NCBI RefSeq assembly: GCF_021401345.1
Contig: NZ_JACBGE010000001.1
Coordinates: forward strand, 1 to 64,000
Length of the DNA: 64,000 bases
Source: Hydrogenophaga sp. NFH-34
Lineage (GTDB): Bacteria > Pseudomonadota > Gammaproteobacteria > Burkholderiales > Burkholderiaceae_C
Reading direction: 5' to 3'
Shown here in pieces: positions 11,416 through 20,669 of the stretch. The translations under genes were made by a program, and so were the position numbers. Below the pieces are notes generated by a model. That model saw only the letters and a program-made list of their open reading frames with translations, was not told where the DNA came from and ran no database searches. Positions within the stretch are counted from its first letter, which is position 1. Each line of letters begins with the position of its first letter.

Positions 11416-11907
11416 TCACTGGCTGATCTTGCGCGCTTCTTCGATCTGGTATTCGAAATACCGCTGGAAGCTGAAGGCCAGGCTGCTCATGAAGGCGATC
11501 GTGCCCGCCAGCAGCGCAAAGGCCAGCACGGCGATGGTGAGCCAGTTCGTGGCGCCGGCGTTCGCCTCGGGGTCGAAGCCGGCGTTGTACTGGCGGTTCC
11601 ACTTTTCGCGGTCGGCCAGCGCGTAGACGATGGCGCTGAGACAGGCGGCCGCGATGGAAAAGCCCAGCAGCGGCACCAGCACCCAGGCCAGGTGATCGTC
11701 CTGGCCGTAGGTCTGGACCCGCTCCACGCCCAGCCAGCCCAGCGCCGTGGGCAGCGGGAAGAGCCAGCCGATCCAGTCGCCCCAGCCCCGCAGGTAGAAG
11801 CGGTGCAGGCCCAGCGTACCGCCCACGAACGCGATCAGGGCCGCCAGCGTCTTGTTGCGGGGGCGCCCCGTGGGCGCGCCTGTTGCGGAGGGCGTGGCAC
11901 CGCTCAT
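11416..11907 (-). CDS. TM2-domain-like membrane protein
   Basis: This 163-residue protein has about four membrane segments. The first pair (KTLAALIAFVGGTLGLHRFY then WIGWLFPLPTALGWLGVERV) resembles the TM2 domain, including the GLHRFYL motif typical of that family. The rest is a hydrophobic pair separated by a short polar segment and a charged tail (QIEEARKISQ). TM2 proteins have no general assigned function. The ATG at 11907 overlaps the stop of the acetyltransferase gene by four bases, so the two are co-transcribed. Confidence 0.75.
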   Translation of the reverse strand: MSGATPSATGAPTGRPRNKTLAALIAFVGGTLGLHRFYLRGWGDWIGWLFPLPTALGWLGVERVQTYGQDDHLAWVLVPLLGFSIAAACLSAIVYALADREKWNRQYNAGFDPEANAGATNWLTIAVLAFALLAGTIAFMSSLAFSFQRYFEYQIEEARKISQ

Positions 11908-12437
11908 GCCGCCGGCTCCTCGGGCGGCGTGGTGTTGCCCGCGCCCAGGGTCTTTTCCATCAGCACGATGTCCAGCCAGCGACCGAATTTCCAGCCGCAC
12001 GAGCGCATCACGCCCACGTGCGCGAAGCCGGCCGCCGTGTGCACGCCGACCGAGCCGGCGTTGGCCGAGTCGCCGATCACGGCCATCACCTTGCGGATGC
12101 CGCTGCGCTCCAGCGTGCCCAGCAGTTCGGCCAGCAGGGCGCGGCCCAGGCCGCGGCCGGCCGCTTCGGGCGCGAGGTAGATGGAGTCTTCCACCGAAAA
12201 CCGGTAGGCCGGGCGGGGCTTGAACCAGTTGCCGTAGGCGTAGCCCAGCACCTGGCCGGTTTCTTCGACGACGAGCCAGGGCAGACCCTTGCTCAGCACG
12301 TCGGCACGGCGCAGCGCCATCTCGGCGGCGGTGGGCGGTGTGGTCTCGAAGGTGCCTGTGCCATGAAGCACGTGGTGGGCGTAGATGCGGGTGATGGCGT
12401 CGAGGTCGTCTTCGCGGCTGGGACGAATGAGGGGCAT
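11904..12437 (-). CDS. GNAT-family N-acetyltransferase (phosphinothricin acetyltransferase-like)
   Basis: This 177-residue enzyme has the GNAT fold. The acetyl-CoA pyrophosphate-binding segment LAPEAAGRGLGRALLAELLGTLERSG lies near residues 88-113, and the N-terminal IRPSREDDLDAITRIYAHHVLHGTGTFETTPP matches the Pat/Bar subgroup. Such enzymes transfer acetyl groups from acetyl-CoA to the amine of small molecules such as phosphinothricin or methionine sulfoximine. The substrate here is not certain. It is followed by the TM2-like gene in a four-base overlap and is divergent from rpsP. Confidence 0.88.
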   Translation of the reverse strand: MPLIRPSREDDLDAITRIYAHHVLHGTGTFETTPPTAAEMALRRADVLSKGLPWLVVEETGQVLGYAYGNWFKPRPAYRFSVEDSIYLAPEAAGRGLGRALLAELLGTLERSGIRKVMAVIGDSANAGSVGVHTAAGFAHVGVMRSCGWKFGRWLDIVLMEKTLGAGNTTPPEEPAA

Positions 12438-12481
12438 GGTGCGGGGGAAACGGTCGGGGTGGTGATTCTGGCTCGGCCGGC

Positions 12482-12487
12482 TATAAT
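12482..12487 (+). promoter_or_regulatory. Probable -10 element of the rpsP operon
   Basis: A perfect TATAAT lies 124 bases before rpsP, leaving a leader of roughly 115 bases. The -35 region at the right distance (GTGGTG, 12459-12464) is poor, so the promoter assignment rests mainly on the -10 hexamer and on its position between divergent genes. Confidence 0.45.
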
Positions 12488-12610
12488 CGCAGGCTTTGCA
12501 GCGTTTCGCTGGCCGGGTGGTCAGTCGTGTGTCTCAATCGCTGCAGAACATGTCGGCACCCGGAGAAATTCATTTCCGGACCGGCCAAGTTACCACCCGA
12601 AGGATAAATC

Positions 12611-12865
12611 ATGGTCGTCATTCGACTCTCCCGCGGCGGCGCCAAGGCTCGCCCGTTCTACAACATCGTGGTTGCCGACAAGCGCAATCGCCGCGATGGC
12701 CGCTTCATCGAGCGCATCGGTTTCTACAACCCCCTGGCCAAGGGCGGTGAAGAACCCCTGCGTATCGCCCAGGACCGCCTGACCTACTGGACCGGTGTGG
12801 GCGCCCAGGCTTCCGACACCGTGAACCGCCTGATCAAGCAGAACGCCGCCAAGGCTTCGGCCTGA
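12611..12865 (+). CDS. rpsP: 30S ribosomal protein S16
   Basis: This 84-residue protein is full length for bacterial S16, beginning [20 protein letters not shown] and containing [18 protein letters not shown]. It binds 16S rRNA during 30S assembly. The start is supported by AAGGAT seven bases upstream. It heads the conserved ribosome/tRNA block rpsP-rimM-trmD-rplS, with rimM 15 bases downstream. Confidence 0.98.
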   Translation: MVVIRLSRGGAKARPFYNIVVADKRNRRDGRFIERIGFYNPLAKGGEEPLRIAQDRLTYWTGVGAQASDTVNRLIKQNAAKASA

Positions 12866-12880
12866 TCGGTTGCTGGCAAC

Positions 12881-13489
12881 GTGAGCCACCCCAACGGCTC
12901 ATCGAACGGCCCGTTCGAGGCATCGCCCCTGCCGGGGGATGCGGTCGAACTGGGCCGTTTTCTTGATGCCTGGGGCATCAAGGGCTGGGTCCGCATCCAG
13001 CCGCACAGCGCCGACACCCGGGCGCTGTTCGCCACCACCGAATGGTTTCTGTTGCCCCCCGAAGCGCGCTTCGGCAAGGGGTTTTCCGCGTTTTCGGCGC
13101 CAGTGCGCGTGCAGGTGGCTGACATCAAGACCCATGCGGATGGCATCGTGGCCCGTCTGCAAGGCATGGACGACCGCAATGCCGCCGAGGTTCTGAAGGG
13201 CGCCCGCATCCACGTCTCGCGCCAGGCCTTCCCGCCGGCGGAGGAGGGCGAGTACTACTGGGTCGACCTCATCGGCCTGGAGGTGGTCAACCGCCAGGGC
13301 GAGCACCTCGGCGTGGTGCGCGACCTGCTGCCCACCGGCCCGACTTCGGTGCTGGTGATGGACTGCACCGAGACCGTCGACGGCGTCGACAAGCCCGCCG
13401 AGCGCATGGTCCCCTTCGTGTCGGCCTACATCGACGACGTGAACCTCGCCGAGCGGCGCATCACGGCCGACTGGGGCCTCGACTACTGA
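12881..13489 (+). CDS. rimM: Ribosome maturation factor RimM
   Basis: This 202-residue 30S assembly factor has an N-terminal RimM beta-barrel (ELGRFLDAWGIKGWVRIQPH) and a C-terminal PRC-barrel (EYYWVDLIGLEVVNRQGEHLG). It helps process 16S rRNA and docks on S19 in the head of the 30S subunit. The start is GTG at 12881, and no in-frame ATG fits the family. Its place between rpsP and trmD is the standard order. Confidence 0.97.
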   Translation: MSHPNGSSNGPFEASPLPGDAVELGRFLDAWGIKGWVRIQPHSADTRALFATTEWFLLPPEARFGKGFSAFSAPVRVQVADIKTHADGIVARLQGMDDRNAAEVLKGARIHVSRQAFPPAEEGEYYWVDLIGLEVVNRQGEHLGVVRDLLPTGPTSVLVMDCTETVDGVDKPAERMVPFVSAYIDDVNLAERRITADWGLDY

Positions 13490-13565
13490 GACCGTGCGCC
13501 GCCCGTGGGCGGTGCCGGCCGTTTGGGCCCATCGCTCACGCGCGCCGCCCGGCGACAATCCCGCC

Positions 13566-14372
13566 ATGCGCTTCGACGTCATCACCCTGTTTCCCGAGCT
13601 GTTCGAGCCGTTTTTCACCAGTGGCATCAACCGGCGGGCGTTCGAATCCCGGCAGGTGGATGTGCGCCTGTGGAATCCGCGCGACTTCGCCGAAGGCAAC
13701 TACCGCCGTGTGGACGACCGGCCGTTTGGCGGCGGGCCCGGCATGGTCATGATGGCCGAGCCCCTGTGGCGCTGCCTCCGGGCCATCCGTGCCGATCGCG
13801 GTGAGGTCGAGCAAGGGGCGCCCGGAGGGCGTGCGCCCGTGGTGCTTTTTTCGCCCATCGGCCGGCGGCTCGACCACGCGGCCGTGGCCGACTGGGCGGC
13901 GGACGCACGGGGTGCGGTGCTGGTCTGCGGTCGCTACGAGGGCATCGATCAGCGTTTCATCGACGCCTGCGTGGATCGCCAGATCAGCCTGGGGGATTTT
14001 GTGCTGTCAGGCGGCGAGATCGCGGCCATGGCCCTGCTCGATGCGGTGGCCCGTCTGCAGCCCGGCGTGCTGGGTGACGAGGGCAGCCATCAGCAGGACA
14101 GCTTCAATCCGGCACTGGACGGCCTGCTGGATTGTCCGCACCACACCCGGCCCGAAGTCTGGACCGGGCCGCAGGGGCCGATGGCGGTGCCGGAGGTGCT
14201 GCTGGGCGGGCATCACGAACGCATTGCCCGCTACCGCCGGGAGCAGAGCCTGCAGTTGACCGCACGCGAACGCCCCGACGTGCTGGCCACGGTGCGCGAA
14301 GCGGGCCGGCTCAGCCGCGCGGATGAGGCTTTTCTGCAACAGCGCAAAGTGCCCGCCGACGCTCGGCGCTGA
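13566..14372 (+). CDS. trmD: tRNA (guanine-N1-)-methyltransferase TrmD
   Basis: This 268-residue SPOUT-class enzyme methylates G37 of tRNAs using S-adenosylmethionine, which prevents +1 frameshifting. Visible family motifs are MRFDVITLFPELFEPF at the N-terminus, the knotted SAM site VLVCGRYEGIDQRFID and GDFVLSGGEIAAMALLDAV, and DCPHHTRPEVW. The ATG at 13566 matches the family start. In related bacteria rplS follows directly. Here a membrane-protein gene intervenes. Confidence 0.97.
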   Translation: MRFDVITLFPELFEPFFTSGINRRAFESRQVDVRLWNPRDFAEGNYRRVDDRPFGGGPGMVMMAEPLWRCLRAIRADRGEVEQGAPGGRAPVVLFSPIGRRLDHAAVADWAADARGAVLVCGRYEGIDQRFIDACVDRQISLGDFVLSGGEIAAMALLDAVARLQPGVLGDEGSHQQDSFNPALDGLLDCPHHTRPEVWTGPQGPMAVPEVLLGGHHERIARYRREQSLQLTARERPDVLATVREAGRLSRADEAFLQQRKVPADARR

Positions 14373-14377
14373 ATACT

Positions 14378-14396
14378 CCCCGGGTCTTCCCTGGGG
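14378..14396 (+). terminator. Hairpin just after trmD
   Basis: CCCCGGG (14378-14384) can pair with CCTGGGG (14390-14396) around a TCTTC loop, with one G-T pair, starting six bases after the trmD stop. There is no following T-run, so this is at best a weak or Rho-dependent terminator or a processing structure at the point where the usual operon is interrupted. Confidence 0.35.
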
Positions 14397-14505
14397 TGCT
14401 CCCGCTGGTGACCTGTCAAGCAATCTGGTGCTTTCTTTGGGGGATTTCCCCGGACCTGTGACGCCCGCCACAGAACTAAAAAATCAAGCTACAAAAGGAA
14501 AGCAC

Positions 14506-15465
14506 ATGTTGGGCGTCGTGGCGGGCGTGACATGGACAGCCATGTTTCTGCTTTGGTACGGGTATTTGCGTGCCAAAGGGGTGGCTGCCGTGGTCTCCGG
14601 GGTGCTGGCCGGGGTGCTGGCGGTCTTGGTGAGCGGGGTGGTCGCGGATACCTTCTTGGTAACGGGGCACACGGTCTCCAGCCTCATGCCCACCGCGCTG
14701 GTTTTCGGGTTGGCGGCGTTGCTGCCTCTGGGGCGCCTCTGGCGTTCCTTGCGCGCGCAGGCCGAGGTGCCGCCGTCATTGATTTCCGAAGTGCTCGCCG
14801 AAGAAGAGTCCGACGCGATGCCTGCGTCTCGCGTTCATGCGGACATGCGGGAACAGGCAGGGCAGCTCGCGAAGCTGCGCGAGCATTGCCAACGGGTTTT
14901 CACCCAAGACCACATCACGCCGGAACGCGCTCGCGGTTTGCTGACCAGGCTGGAGGCGGTGAGCGCCGTGCGCAACGACAAAGACCTGTTCATGCTCATG
15001 CTGACGCTGCAAGAGGCGGTGGCGCACGAAACCATCAGCTTCCGGGAGCAGGAATCGGTCCGGTACTGGCTGGGCGTGGTGTGCGGCGAACAGGTGGTTC
15101 CGCCCGACTTCTGGCGCTACGACGAGGGGCAGACGGTGCAGGACGACGGGGTCGCCGATCCCCAGGAGGCGTGTCTGCTGGCCAATACCTCGCTGACCCG
15201 GGAAGGACGCTATGTGTTCGATTACCGCGATCCCCAGGGGCACCCGAGCACGCGACAGGTGGATGTTCTGTACGTCGACGGCGACTACATCGATGCCTTC
15301 GATCACCGTCACCAGTCCATCCAGACGTTCTGCAAAGGCCGTATCGATGGCAAGGTCACGGACGTCGAAACCGGGGAGGTGCTGGCGCCCTGGGAGATGA
15401 CGCGCACCCGGTTGGGGATCGAGCGGGTGGGTAGGGAAGAGATCGGTCGGCGCGCCGATGTATAA
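14506..15465 (+). CDS. Membrane protein with C-terminal WYL-like domain
   Basis: This 319-residue protein is inserted between trmD and rplS. Residues 1-80 hold three hydrophobic segments. Residues 100-230 are soluble and mostly helical. Residues about 240-300 contain YVFDYRDPQGHPSTRQVDVL, then DAFDHRHQSIQTFCKGRIDG. The pattern of a short beta segment, a D-x-x-G turn, an Arg and a later aromatic plus RI resembles the WYL ligand-sensing fold. The match is by eye and needs profile confirmation. There is no helix-turn-helix, so it is not a standard WYL regulator. The start at 14506 follows AAAGGA and begins the first membrane segment. Its function is unknown. Confidence 0.7.
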   Translation: MLGVVAGVTWTAMFLLWYGYLRAKGVAAVVSGVLAGVLAVLVSGVVADTFLVTGHTVSSLMPTALVFGLAALLPLGRLWRSLRAQAEVPPSLISEVLAEEESDAMPASRVHADMREQAGQLAKLREHCQRVFTQDHITPERARGLLTRLEAVSAVRNDKDLFMLMLTLQEAVAHETISFREQESVRYWLGVVCGEQVVPPDFWRYDEGQTVQDDGVADPQEACLLANTSLTREGRYVFDYRDPQGHPSTRQVDVLYVDGDYIDAFDHRHQSIQTFCKGRIDGKVTDVETGEVLAPWEMTRTRLGIERVGREEIGRRADV

Positions 15466-15466
15466 T
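15461..15466 (+). promoter_or_regulatory. Probable -10 element for rplS
   Basis: A TATAAT overlaps the stop of the WYL-like gene, 111 bases before rplS. The -35 region is not well conserved. It suggests that rplS has its own promoter here, as expected if the upstream operon is interrupted. Confidence 0.4.
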
Positions 15467-15576
15467 CCAAGGCTTTTCGATCCTCTGGCCGGCCGTCGCG
15501 ACCGGTGGTGCCTCCCGAGGCGCCAGGGAATCGCGGCCTTCAGTGCAGCGCGGCCATGATCGGTAAACAGGAAACC

Positions 15577-15933
15577 ATGAACCTCATCCAGACCCTCGAG
15601 CAAGAAGAAATTGCTCGCCTGAACAAGACCATTCCCGCGTTTGCCCCTGGCGATACCGTGATCGTCAATGTGAACGTGATCGAAGGCACCCGCAAGCGCG
15701 TGCAGGCCTACGAAGGCGTGGTGATCGCCCGCCGCAACCGTGGCCTGAACTCCAGCTTCATCGTGCGCAAGATCTCCAGCGGCGAAGGCGTGGAGCGTAC
15801 CTTCCCGCTGTACAGCCCGCTGATCGCCAGCATCGACGTCAAGCGCCGTGGTGATGTGCGCCGTGCCAAGCTGTACTACCTGCGTCAGCGCAGCGGCAAG
15901 TCGGCCCGCATCAAGGAAAAGCTGGGCGCCTGA
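15577..15933 (+). CDS. rplS: 50S ribosomal protein L19
   Basis: This 118-residue protein is typical of L19, beginning [20 protein letters not shown], with the conserved [19 protein letters not shown] and [29 protein letters not shown]19 lies at the 30S-50S interface and forms part of an intersubunit bridge. The ATG at 15577 is preceded by CAGGAAA, while a start eight codons earlier lacks this and is not conserved. A strong terminator follows 44 bases after the stop. Confidence 0.97.
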   Translation: MNLIQTLEQEEIARLNKTIPAFAPGDTVIVNVNVIEGTRKRVQAYEGVVIARRNRGLNSSFIVRKISSGEGVERTFPLYSPLIASIDVKRRGDVRRAKLYYLRQRSGKSARIKEKLGA

Positions 15934-15976
15934 TCGCGCTTCTGCCGATCCCGGAAGCCCCTGTGCCCACCCGGAC

Positions 15977-16003
15977 CAAAAGCCGCTCTCCGAGCGGCTT
16001 TTG
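15977..16003 (+). terminator. Rho-independent terminator of rplS
   Basis: A perfect 11-bp stem (AAAAGCCGCTC at 15978-15988 with its complement at 15992-16002) closes a TCC loop. Its 3' arm ends in TTTT. It lies 44 bases after rplS and just before the NUDIX gene. Confidence 0.85.
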
Positions 16004-16029
16004 TCGTTTCGGGCCTATGCTCGCCGCCC

Positions 16030-16725
16030 ATGTCGCGTCTTCTGCCTGCCTTCGATCCCCGCCAGGTGCCCGTGTTGCCGGGCGTCGCCAGCACCGGCCT
16101 GATGCCCGCGCGGGCGGACCGGCTCACCGCCGACGGCCTGCGCCAGGTGTTTGCACACCCGCCGGTCTGGACGCCGGAAGTCCTGCGCGAACAGCGTTTC
16201 ATGGACCGTTCGCCGGCGGAGGCGGCGGTGCTGGTGCCGCTGGTGCAGCGCGATCGCCTCCACCTGTTGCTGACCTTGCGGACCCAGCACCTGTCGACGC
16301 ATTCGGGCCAGATTGCCTTTCCAGGCGGCAAGGTGGATGCGGAAGATGCCGATGCCACGGCGGCCGCCTTGCGCGAGGCGCGGGAAGAGATCGGCCTGCC
16401 TGCCGATCATGTGGAGGTGTTGGGGACCTTGCCCCTGTACGTGACCGGGTCGGCCTTTCACATCACGCCCGTGGTGGCGCTGGTGCGTCCGGGCTTCGCG
16501 CTGCAGCCCAATCCCGCCGAGGTGGACGATGTGTTCGAGGTCCCGCTGGACTTCCTCATGGATCCCGTCAATCACCACCGGCACGCATTCGACTGGGAAG
16601 GCGGGCGGCGCGAGTGGTATTCCATGCCGTACCAGGAGCCATCCGTCGGGGGCGAGCGCGAGCGTTTCATCTGGGGCGCCACCGCAGGCATGCTGCGCAA
16701 CCTTTACCGCCTGCTCAGCGCCTGA
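16030..16725 (+). CDS. NUDIX hydrolase, CoA pyrophosphatase type
   Basis: This 231-residue enzyme has the Nudix box spread over GGKVDAEDADATAAALREAREEIGL (near residues 98-122) with all key Gly, Arg and Glu residues. Upstream LLTLRTQHLSTHSGQIAFPGG is the hallmark of the CoA-pyrophosphatase (NudL/YeaB) subgroup, which cleaves coenzyme A to 4'-phosphopantetheine and 3',5'-ADP. The start codon choice rests on length alone, as no clear ribosome-binding site is visible. The next gene follows 43 bases later. Confidence 0.9.
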   Translation: MSRLLPAFDPRQVPVLPGVASTGLMPARADRLTADGLRQVFAHPPVWTPEVLREQRFMDRSPAEAAVLVPLVQRDRLHLLLTLRTQHLSTHSGQIAFPGGKVDAEDADATAAALREAREEIGLPADHVEVLGTLPLYVTGSAFHITPVVALVRPGFALQPNPAEVDDVFEVPLDFLMDPVNHHRHAFDWEGGRREWYSMPYQEPSVGGERERFIWGATAGMLRNLYRLLSA

Positions 16726-16768
16726 GGTGCGAGCGGGAGATGGCCGGCACCGCCGGTATCATCGGCCC

Positions 16769-17695
16769 ATGAGTTTTCTTGCCGTTCTTGTGGCCCTGTT
16801 GCTGGAGCAGGCGCGCCCCCTGGCTTACGACAATCCGGCCCATTCCCTGCTGCGCGGCTGGGCGCGGCTGGTGCGCCGCAACCTCGACGCCGGGGAGACG
16901 GCCCATGGCTGGCTGGCCTGGGGGCTGGCGGTGGGCGTGCCCGCGCTGGTTGCAGCCGGTGTCTTCTGGCTGGTGGACACCTTCAGCACCGTGCTGGCCT
17001 TCGTGTGGCTGGTCGTGGTGCTGTACGTCACCCTGGGTTTCCGGCAGTTCAGCCACCATTTCACCGCCATCCGGCAGGCCCTTGAACAGGGCGACGAAAC
17101 CGCTGCGCGCCAGGGCCTGGCGCAATGGCTGCGCGTCGACGCGGCCAGCCTGCCGCGGGCCGAGTTGCTGCGCCAGGTGATCGAGCACTCGGTGCTGTCG
17201 GCGCACCGCCATGTGTTTGGCGTGCTGGTGTGTTTCGTGGTCTTCGGCATGCTGGGGCTGGGCCCGGCCGGGGCCGTGTTCTACCGGATGGCGGAGTACG
17301 TGGCGCGCACCTGGCGCCTGCGCCACGACGTGTCGTCCAGCCCGGCGCTGGAGACAGCGGCCGTCCGCGGCTGGGGCTGGGTGGACTTTGTGCCCTCGCG
17401 CGTGACCGCCGTCGGCTTTGCCGTGGTGGGCAACTTCGAGGAGGCGGTGGCGAGCTGGCGCAGCGACGCGCCCCAGTACGCCCCGGGCGGCGACGGGGTT
17501 GTGCTGGCTGCCACGGCGGGCGCCATCAACGTGCGCCTTCGGCCCTTGCCCGAAGGTGTGGTGCCCGACGAGTCGGTCGGCCGCGCCGAGCCGCAGCTGG
17601 CGCATCTGGCGTCGGTCGTCGGTCTGGTCTGGCGCAGCGTGGTGCTGTGGATGCTGGTGCTGGCACTGCTGACCTTCTCCGGTCTGCCGGCCTGA
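16769..17695 (+). CDS. CobD/CbiB-family membrane protein
   Basis: This 308-residue protein has about four to five membrane segments and the CobD/CbiB-like features RPLAYDNPAHSLLRGWARLVRRNLDAGE at the N-terminus and HSVLSAHRHVFGVLVCFVVFGMLGLGPAGAVFYRMAEYV in the middle. CbiB proteins act in cobalamin synthesis, and the related AmpE senses cell-wall state. No cobalamin genes are nearby, so this belongs to the stand-alone type common in betaproteobacteria, with no proven role. It ends three bases before the convergent rsgA stop. Confidence 0.8.
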   Translation: MSFLAVLVALLLEQARPLAYDNPAHSLLRGWARLVRRNLDAGETAHGWLAWGLAVGVPALVAAGVFWLVDTFSTVLAFVWLVVVLYVTLGFRQFSHHFTAIRQALEQGDETAARQGLAQWLRVDAASLPRAELLRQVIEHSVLSAHRHVFGVLVCFVVFGMLGLGPAGAVFYRMAEYVARTWRLRHDVSSSPALETAAVRGWGWVDFVPSRVTAVGFAVVGNFEEAVASWRSDAPQYAPGGDGVVLAATAGAINVRLRPLPEGVVPDESVGRAEPQLAHLASVVGLVWRSVVLWMLVLALLTFSGLPA

Positions 17696-17698
17696 TCT

Positions 17699-18667
17699 TC
17701 AGTAGCTGCGTTTGGCAGCGAGTTCGTCGAACAGCTCGCCATAGATGCGGTAGCGGCTGGCGCTGATGCCCGTGGCGGGCAGCGCTGCCGCCGGGTCCGT
17801 CTGCACGTGGGGAATCACCGCACAGCCGGGTTCGTGCCGGTGCGTGCAGTTGTGAAACCGGCATGCGCCCAGATGCTGGTGCAGGTCGGGCATCAGGCGC
17901 GCCAGGTCCATGGCATCGATGTGATGCAACCCGAATTCCTGGAACCCCGGGGAATCGATGAGCGCGGTGTGCCGCTCGCCATCGGTCCAGTACCAGGTGG
18001 TGCTGGTGGTGGTGTGCTTGCCGGAATTGAGCGCGCGTGAAATCTCGCCGGTCTCGGCCCGGGCGTGGGGCACCAGGCGGTTGACCAAGGTGCTCTTGCC
18101 GGCCCCCGAAGGCCCCAGGACCAGCGTGGTGTGCCCGTGCAGGCGTTCGTTCAGCGCGGGCAGGCCGCTCTCGTCGCCCGGGGCCCGCAGTTGCAGCGGC
18201 AGCACCTCGCAGCCCATGGCGCGGTAGGGGGCGAGCCGGTTCCAGGCACGGGCAAAGGCCGTTTCCAGGTCGCGCTTGTTCAACCCGATCACCACGTCGA
18301 TGCCCGCTGCCTCAGCGGCCACCAGGGCCCGGGCCAACTGGCTTTCGGAGAACTCCGGGTCGGCCGCCACCAGCACCAGCACGCGATCGAGGTTCGCGGC
18401 AAACGACTTCGTGCGCACCTCGTCCTGCCGGTAGAACAGGTTGCGCCGGGGCTCCACCTGTTCGATGCTGCCTTCGTCACCGGAGGGCTGCCAGCGCACA
18501 CGATCGCCGACCACGACCTCGTTCTTCTTGCCGCGGGGATGGCAGATGCGGCGTTGCCCATCGGCGCTTTCCACCAGACAGTGCCGGCCATAGGCGGCAA
18601 CCACCAGACCGGATTCCAGCGAGGTGGTCGCCACAGGCGAGGGCGCGCGGCGGGTGGCGCGGCTCAT
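17699..18667 (-). CDS. rsgA: Ribosome small subunit-dependent GTPase A
   Basis: This 322-residue assembly GTPase has an N-terminal OB-fold, a circularly permuted G domain and a C-terminal zinc finger. The motifs appear in the permuted order: G4 GLNKRDLE, then G1 [14 protein letters not shown], then G3 DSPGFQEFG. The zinc ligands are in [16 protein letters not shown]. It checks late maturation of the 30S subunit. The ATG at 18667 overlaps the stop of the upstream M48 peptidase gene by four bases. The long open frame upstream of this start is antisense noise in the peptidase gene. Confidence 0.96.
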   Translation of the reverse strand: MSRATRRAPSPVATTSLESGLVVAAYGRHCLVESADGQRRICHPRGKKNEVVVGDRVRWQPSGDEGSIEQVEPRRNLFYRQDEVRTKSFAANLDRVLVLVAADPEFSESQLARALVAAEAAGIDVVIGLNKRDLETAFARAWNRLAPYRAMGCEVLPLQLRAPGDESGLPALNERLHGHTTLVLGPSGAGKSTLVNRLVPHARAETGEISRALNSGKHTTTSTTWYWTDGERHTALIDSPGFQEFGLHHIDAMDLARLMPDLHQHLGACRFHNCTHRHEPGCAVIPHVQTDPAAALPATGISASRYRIYGELFDELAAKRSY

Positions 18668-19932
18668 GCCGAGGCACCTTGCAGCCGGCCGATGCGTTCG
18701 TGGGCCGGTGGGTGCGAGTAGTAGAAGCGGGCGTACACGGGGTCGGGTGTGAGCGTGCTGGCGTTGTCCTTGTAGAGCTTGAGCAGGGCGCTGGCGAGAT
18801 CCTGGCCGTTGGTCTGGGTGGCGGCGTAGGCGTCTGCTTCGAACTCGTGCCGGCGCGACAGCTGTGCCATCAGCGGCGACAGGAAATAGGCCGGCAGCGG
18901 CACGAACAGAAGGAACAGCAGCAGGGCCAGGGCATCGTTGGGGGCGTCCAGTGCCGGCTGCACGCCCAGCCCGGTGTAGAACCAGGCTTGCTGCGACAGC
19001 CAGCCGAGCAGGGCGAAACCGATCAGGCTGACCGCTGCCATCAGCACCATGCGCTGGGCGATGTGTCGGCGGCGGTAGTGGCCGAGTTCGTGGGCCAGCA
19101 CGGCGTCGATTTCGGGCGGGCTCAGTTGCTGCAGCAGGGTGTCGAAGAATACCACCCGCTTGGCGGCGCCAAAGCCGGTGAAGTAGGCGTTGGCATGGGC
19201 GCTGCGGCGGCTGCCGTCCATCACGAACAGGCCCTGGGCGGCAAAGCCGCAGCGCTGCATGAGGGCCGACACACGGGTCTTGATCGCTTCGTCGTCCAGG
19301 GGCTGGAAACGGTTGAACAGCGGGGCGATGAGGGTGGGGTAGATCACCATCAGCACCAGATTGAAGCCCATCCAGACCGCCCAGGCCCAGAGCCACCATC
19401 GCGGGCCCGCCGCGCCCATGAGCCACAGCACCAGCGCGGCCATCGGCAGGCCGATGAGGGCGCCGACCAGCAGGCCCTTGACCAGATCGGCCCACCACAG
19501 GGCGGGGGTGATGCGGTTGAAGCCGAAGCGCGCTTCAAGCCGGAAGGTGTTCCAGGCACTGAACGGCAGGTTGAGCACCGTGCCGATCAGGCCGAAGGCG
19601 CCCAGCAGGGCCAACTGCTGCAGCAGGCCAAGCCCCAGCCAGGTCAGCAGCGTCTGGTTGAGCAGGTGCAGGCCGCCCAGCAGGGTCCAGCCGAGCAGCA
19701 ATACCGTCTCCCAGGACGACTCGAGCAGCCCGAACCGCAGGCGGGCCAGTGTGTAGGCGGCGGCTTTCTGGTGGGCATCCAGGCCGATGGTGGCGGCAAA
19801 TGCGGCCGGTACCGCGTCCCGGTGCCGGGCCACGTACCGGGTCTGGCGGCTGGCCAGGACGGTGCGCACCACCAGGGTCAAAACCAGCAGGGCGCAGAAC
19901 ACGTAGGTGAAAAAGAGCGAGCCATTGTCCAT
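18664..19932 (-). CDS. M48-family zinc metallopeptidase (Ste24/CAAX-type)
   Basis: This 422-residue integral membrane protease has about seven hydrophobic segments. The zinc motif HELGH is at residues 281-285, and the third ligand lies in [11 protein letters not shown] near 365. The N-terminal hydrophobic domain and the [16 protein letters not shown] segment match Ste24-type proteases, which cleave membrane or prenylated proteins in eukaryotes and probably do quality control in bacteria. It precedes rsgA with a four-base overlap. It is divergent from orn, with 72 bases between. Confidence 0.92.
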   Translation of the reverse strand: MDNGSLFFTYVFCALLVLTLVVRTVLASRQTRYVARHRDAVPAAFAATIGLDAHQKAAAYTLARLRFGLLESSWETVLLLGWTLLGGLHLLNQTLLTWLGLGLLQQLALLGAFGLIGTVLNLPFSAWNTFRLEARFGFNRITPALWWADLVKGLLVGALIGLPMAALVLWLMGAAGPRWWLWAWAVWMGFNLVLMVIYPTLIAPLFNRFQPLDDEAIKTRVSALMQRCGFAAQGLFVMDGSRRSAHANAYFTGFGAAKRVVFFDTLLQQLSPPEIDAVLAHELGHYRRRHIAQRMVLMAAVSLIGFALLGWLSQQAWFYTGLGVQPALDAPNDALALLLFLLFVPLPAYFLSPLMAQLSRRHEFEADAYAATQTNGQDLASALLKLYKDNASTLTPDPVYARFYYSHPPAHERIGRLQGASA

Positions 19933-20004
19933 GGCGGGAGTCTAGCGGGCGCGGCGGCGGTTGCCGTCGCAGTTGGCGCCCGGCCTTCGGCGACAATCGC
20001 CGCC

Positions 20005-20595
20005 ATGAATGCGCCCATCCCGATGTCCGAATCCGCTGTTGCCCCTGTCGCGCTCGCCAAAAGCGACCTCAACCTGGTCTGGCTGGACTGCGAAATGAGC
20101 GGCCTCGATCCGGAAAAGGAGCGCTTGCTGGAGATGGCGGTGGTCATCACCAGCCCGGATCTGTCGCAGCGTGTGGAAGGGCCGGTGCTGGTGATCCATC
20201 AGAGCGACGCGCTGCTCGGCGCCATGGATGCCTGGAACAAGGGCACGCATGGCCGCAGCGGCCTGATCGACAAAGTCCGGGCGAGCACACTGACCGAAGC
20301 TCAGGCCGAAGCCGAGATGCTGGCGTTCATCGCCCAGTATGTGCCGCGCAATGCGTCGCCGCTGTGCGGCAACAGCATCGGGCAGGACCGGCGCTTTCTG
20401 GTCAAGTACCTGCCCAAACTGGAAGCGTATTTCCATTACCGCAACCTGGACGTGAGCACGCTCAAGGAACTGGCGCGCCGCTGGAAGCCCGAGGTTTACG
20501 CGAGCTTCAAGAAGCACCAGAAGCACACGGCGCTGGCCGACGTGCACGAGTCGATCGACGAGCTGCTGCACTACCGGGCGCATTTCCTGCGCTGA
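20005..20595 (+). CDS. orn: Oligoribonuclease
   Basis: This 196-residue DEDDh 3'-to-5' exonuclease degrades 2- to 5-mer RNAs and linear cyclic-di-GMP breakdown products (pGpG). The first acidic motif is [20 protein letters not shown], the second [11 protein letters not shown], and the third [14 protein letters not shown] with its catalytic His. An alternative ATG at 20023 gives the more usual N-terminus. The longer form is listed because neither start has a strong ribosome-binding site. Confidence 0.95.
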   Translation: MNAPIPMSESAVAPVALAKSDLNLVWLDCEMSGLDPEKERLLEMAVVITSPDLSQRVEGPVLVIHQSDALLGAMDAWNKGTHGRSGLIDKVRASTLTEAQAEAEMLAFIAQYVPRNASPLCGNSIGQDRRFLVKYLPKLEAYFHYRNLDVSTLKELARRWKPEVYASFKKHQKHTALADVHESIDELLHYRAHFLR

Positions 20596-20669
20596 AGCCG
20601 TCATCGCCCGGTGGCGCGGCGCCGCCGGTTGGCCGCGTGTCAAAATTGCGGCCTTCACGAGATTGACAC

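Noticed and set aside
13640-13665. A tRNA-like GTTCGAATCCC motif
   Set aside because: It lies inside trmD coding sequence and no cloverleaf can be formed around it.
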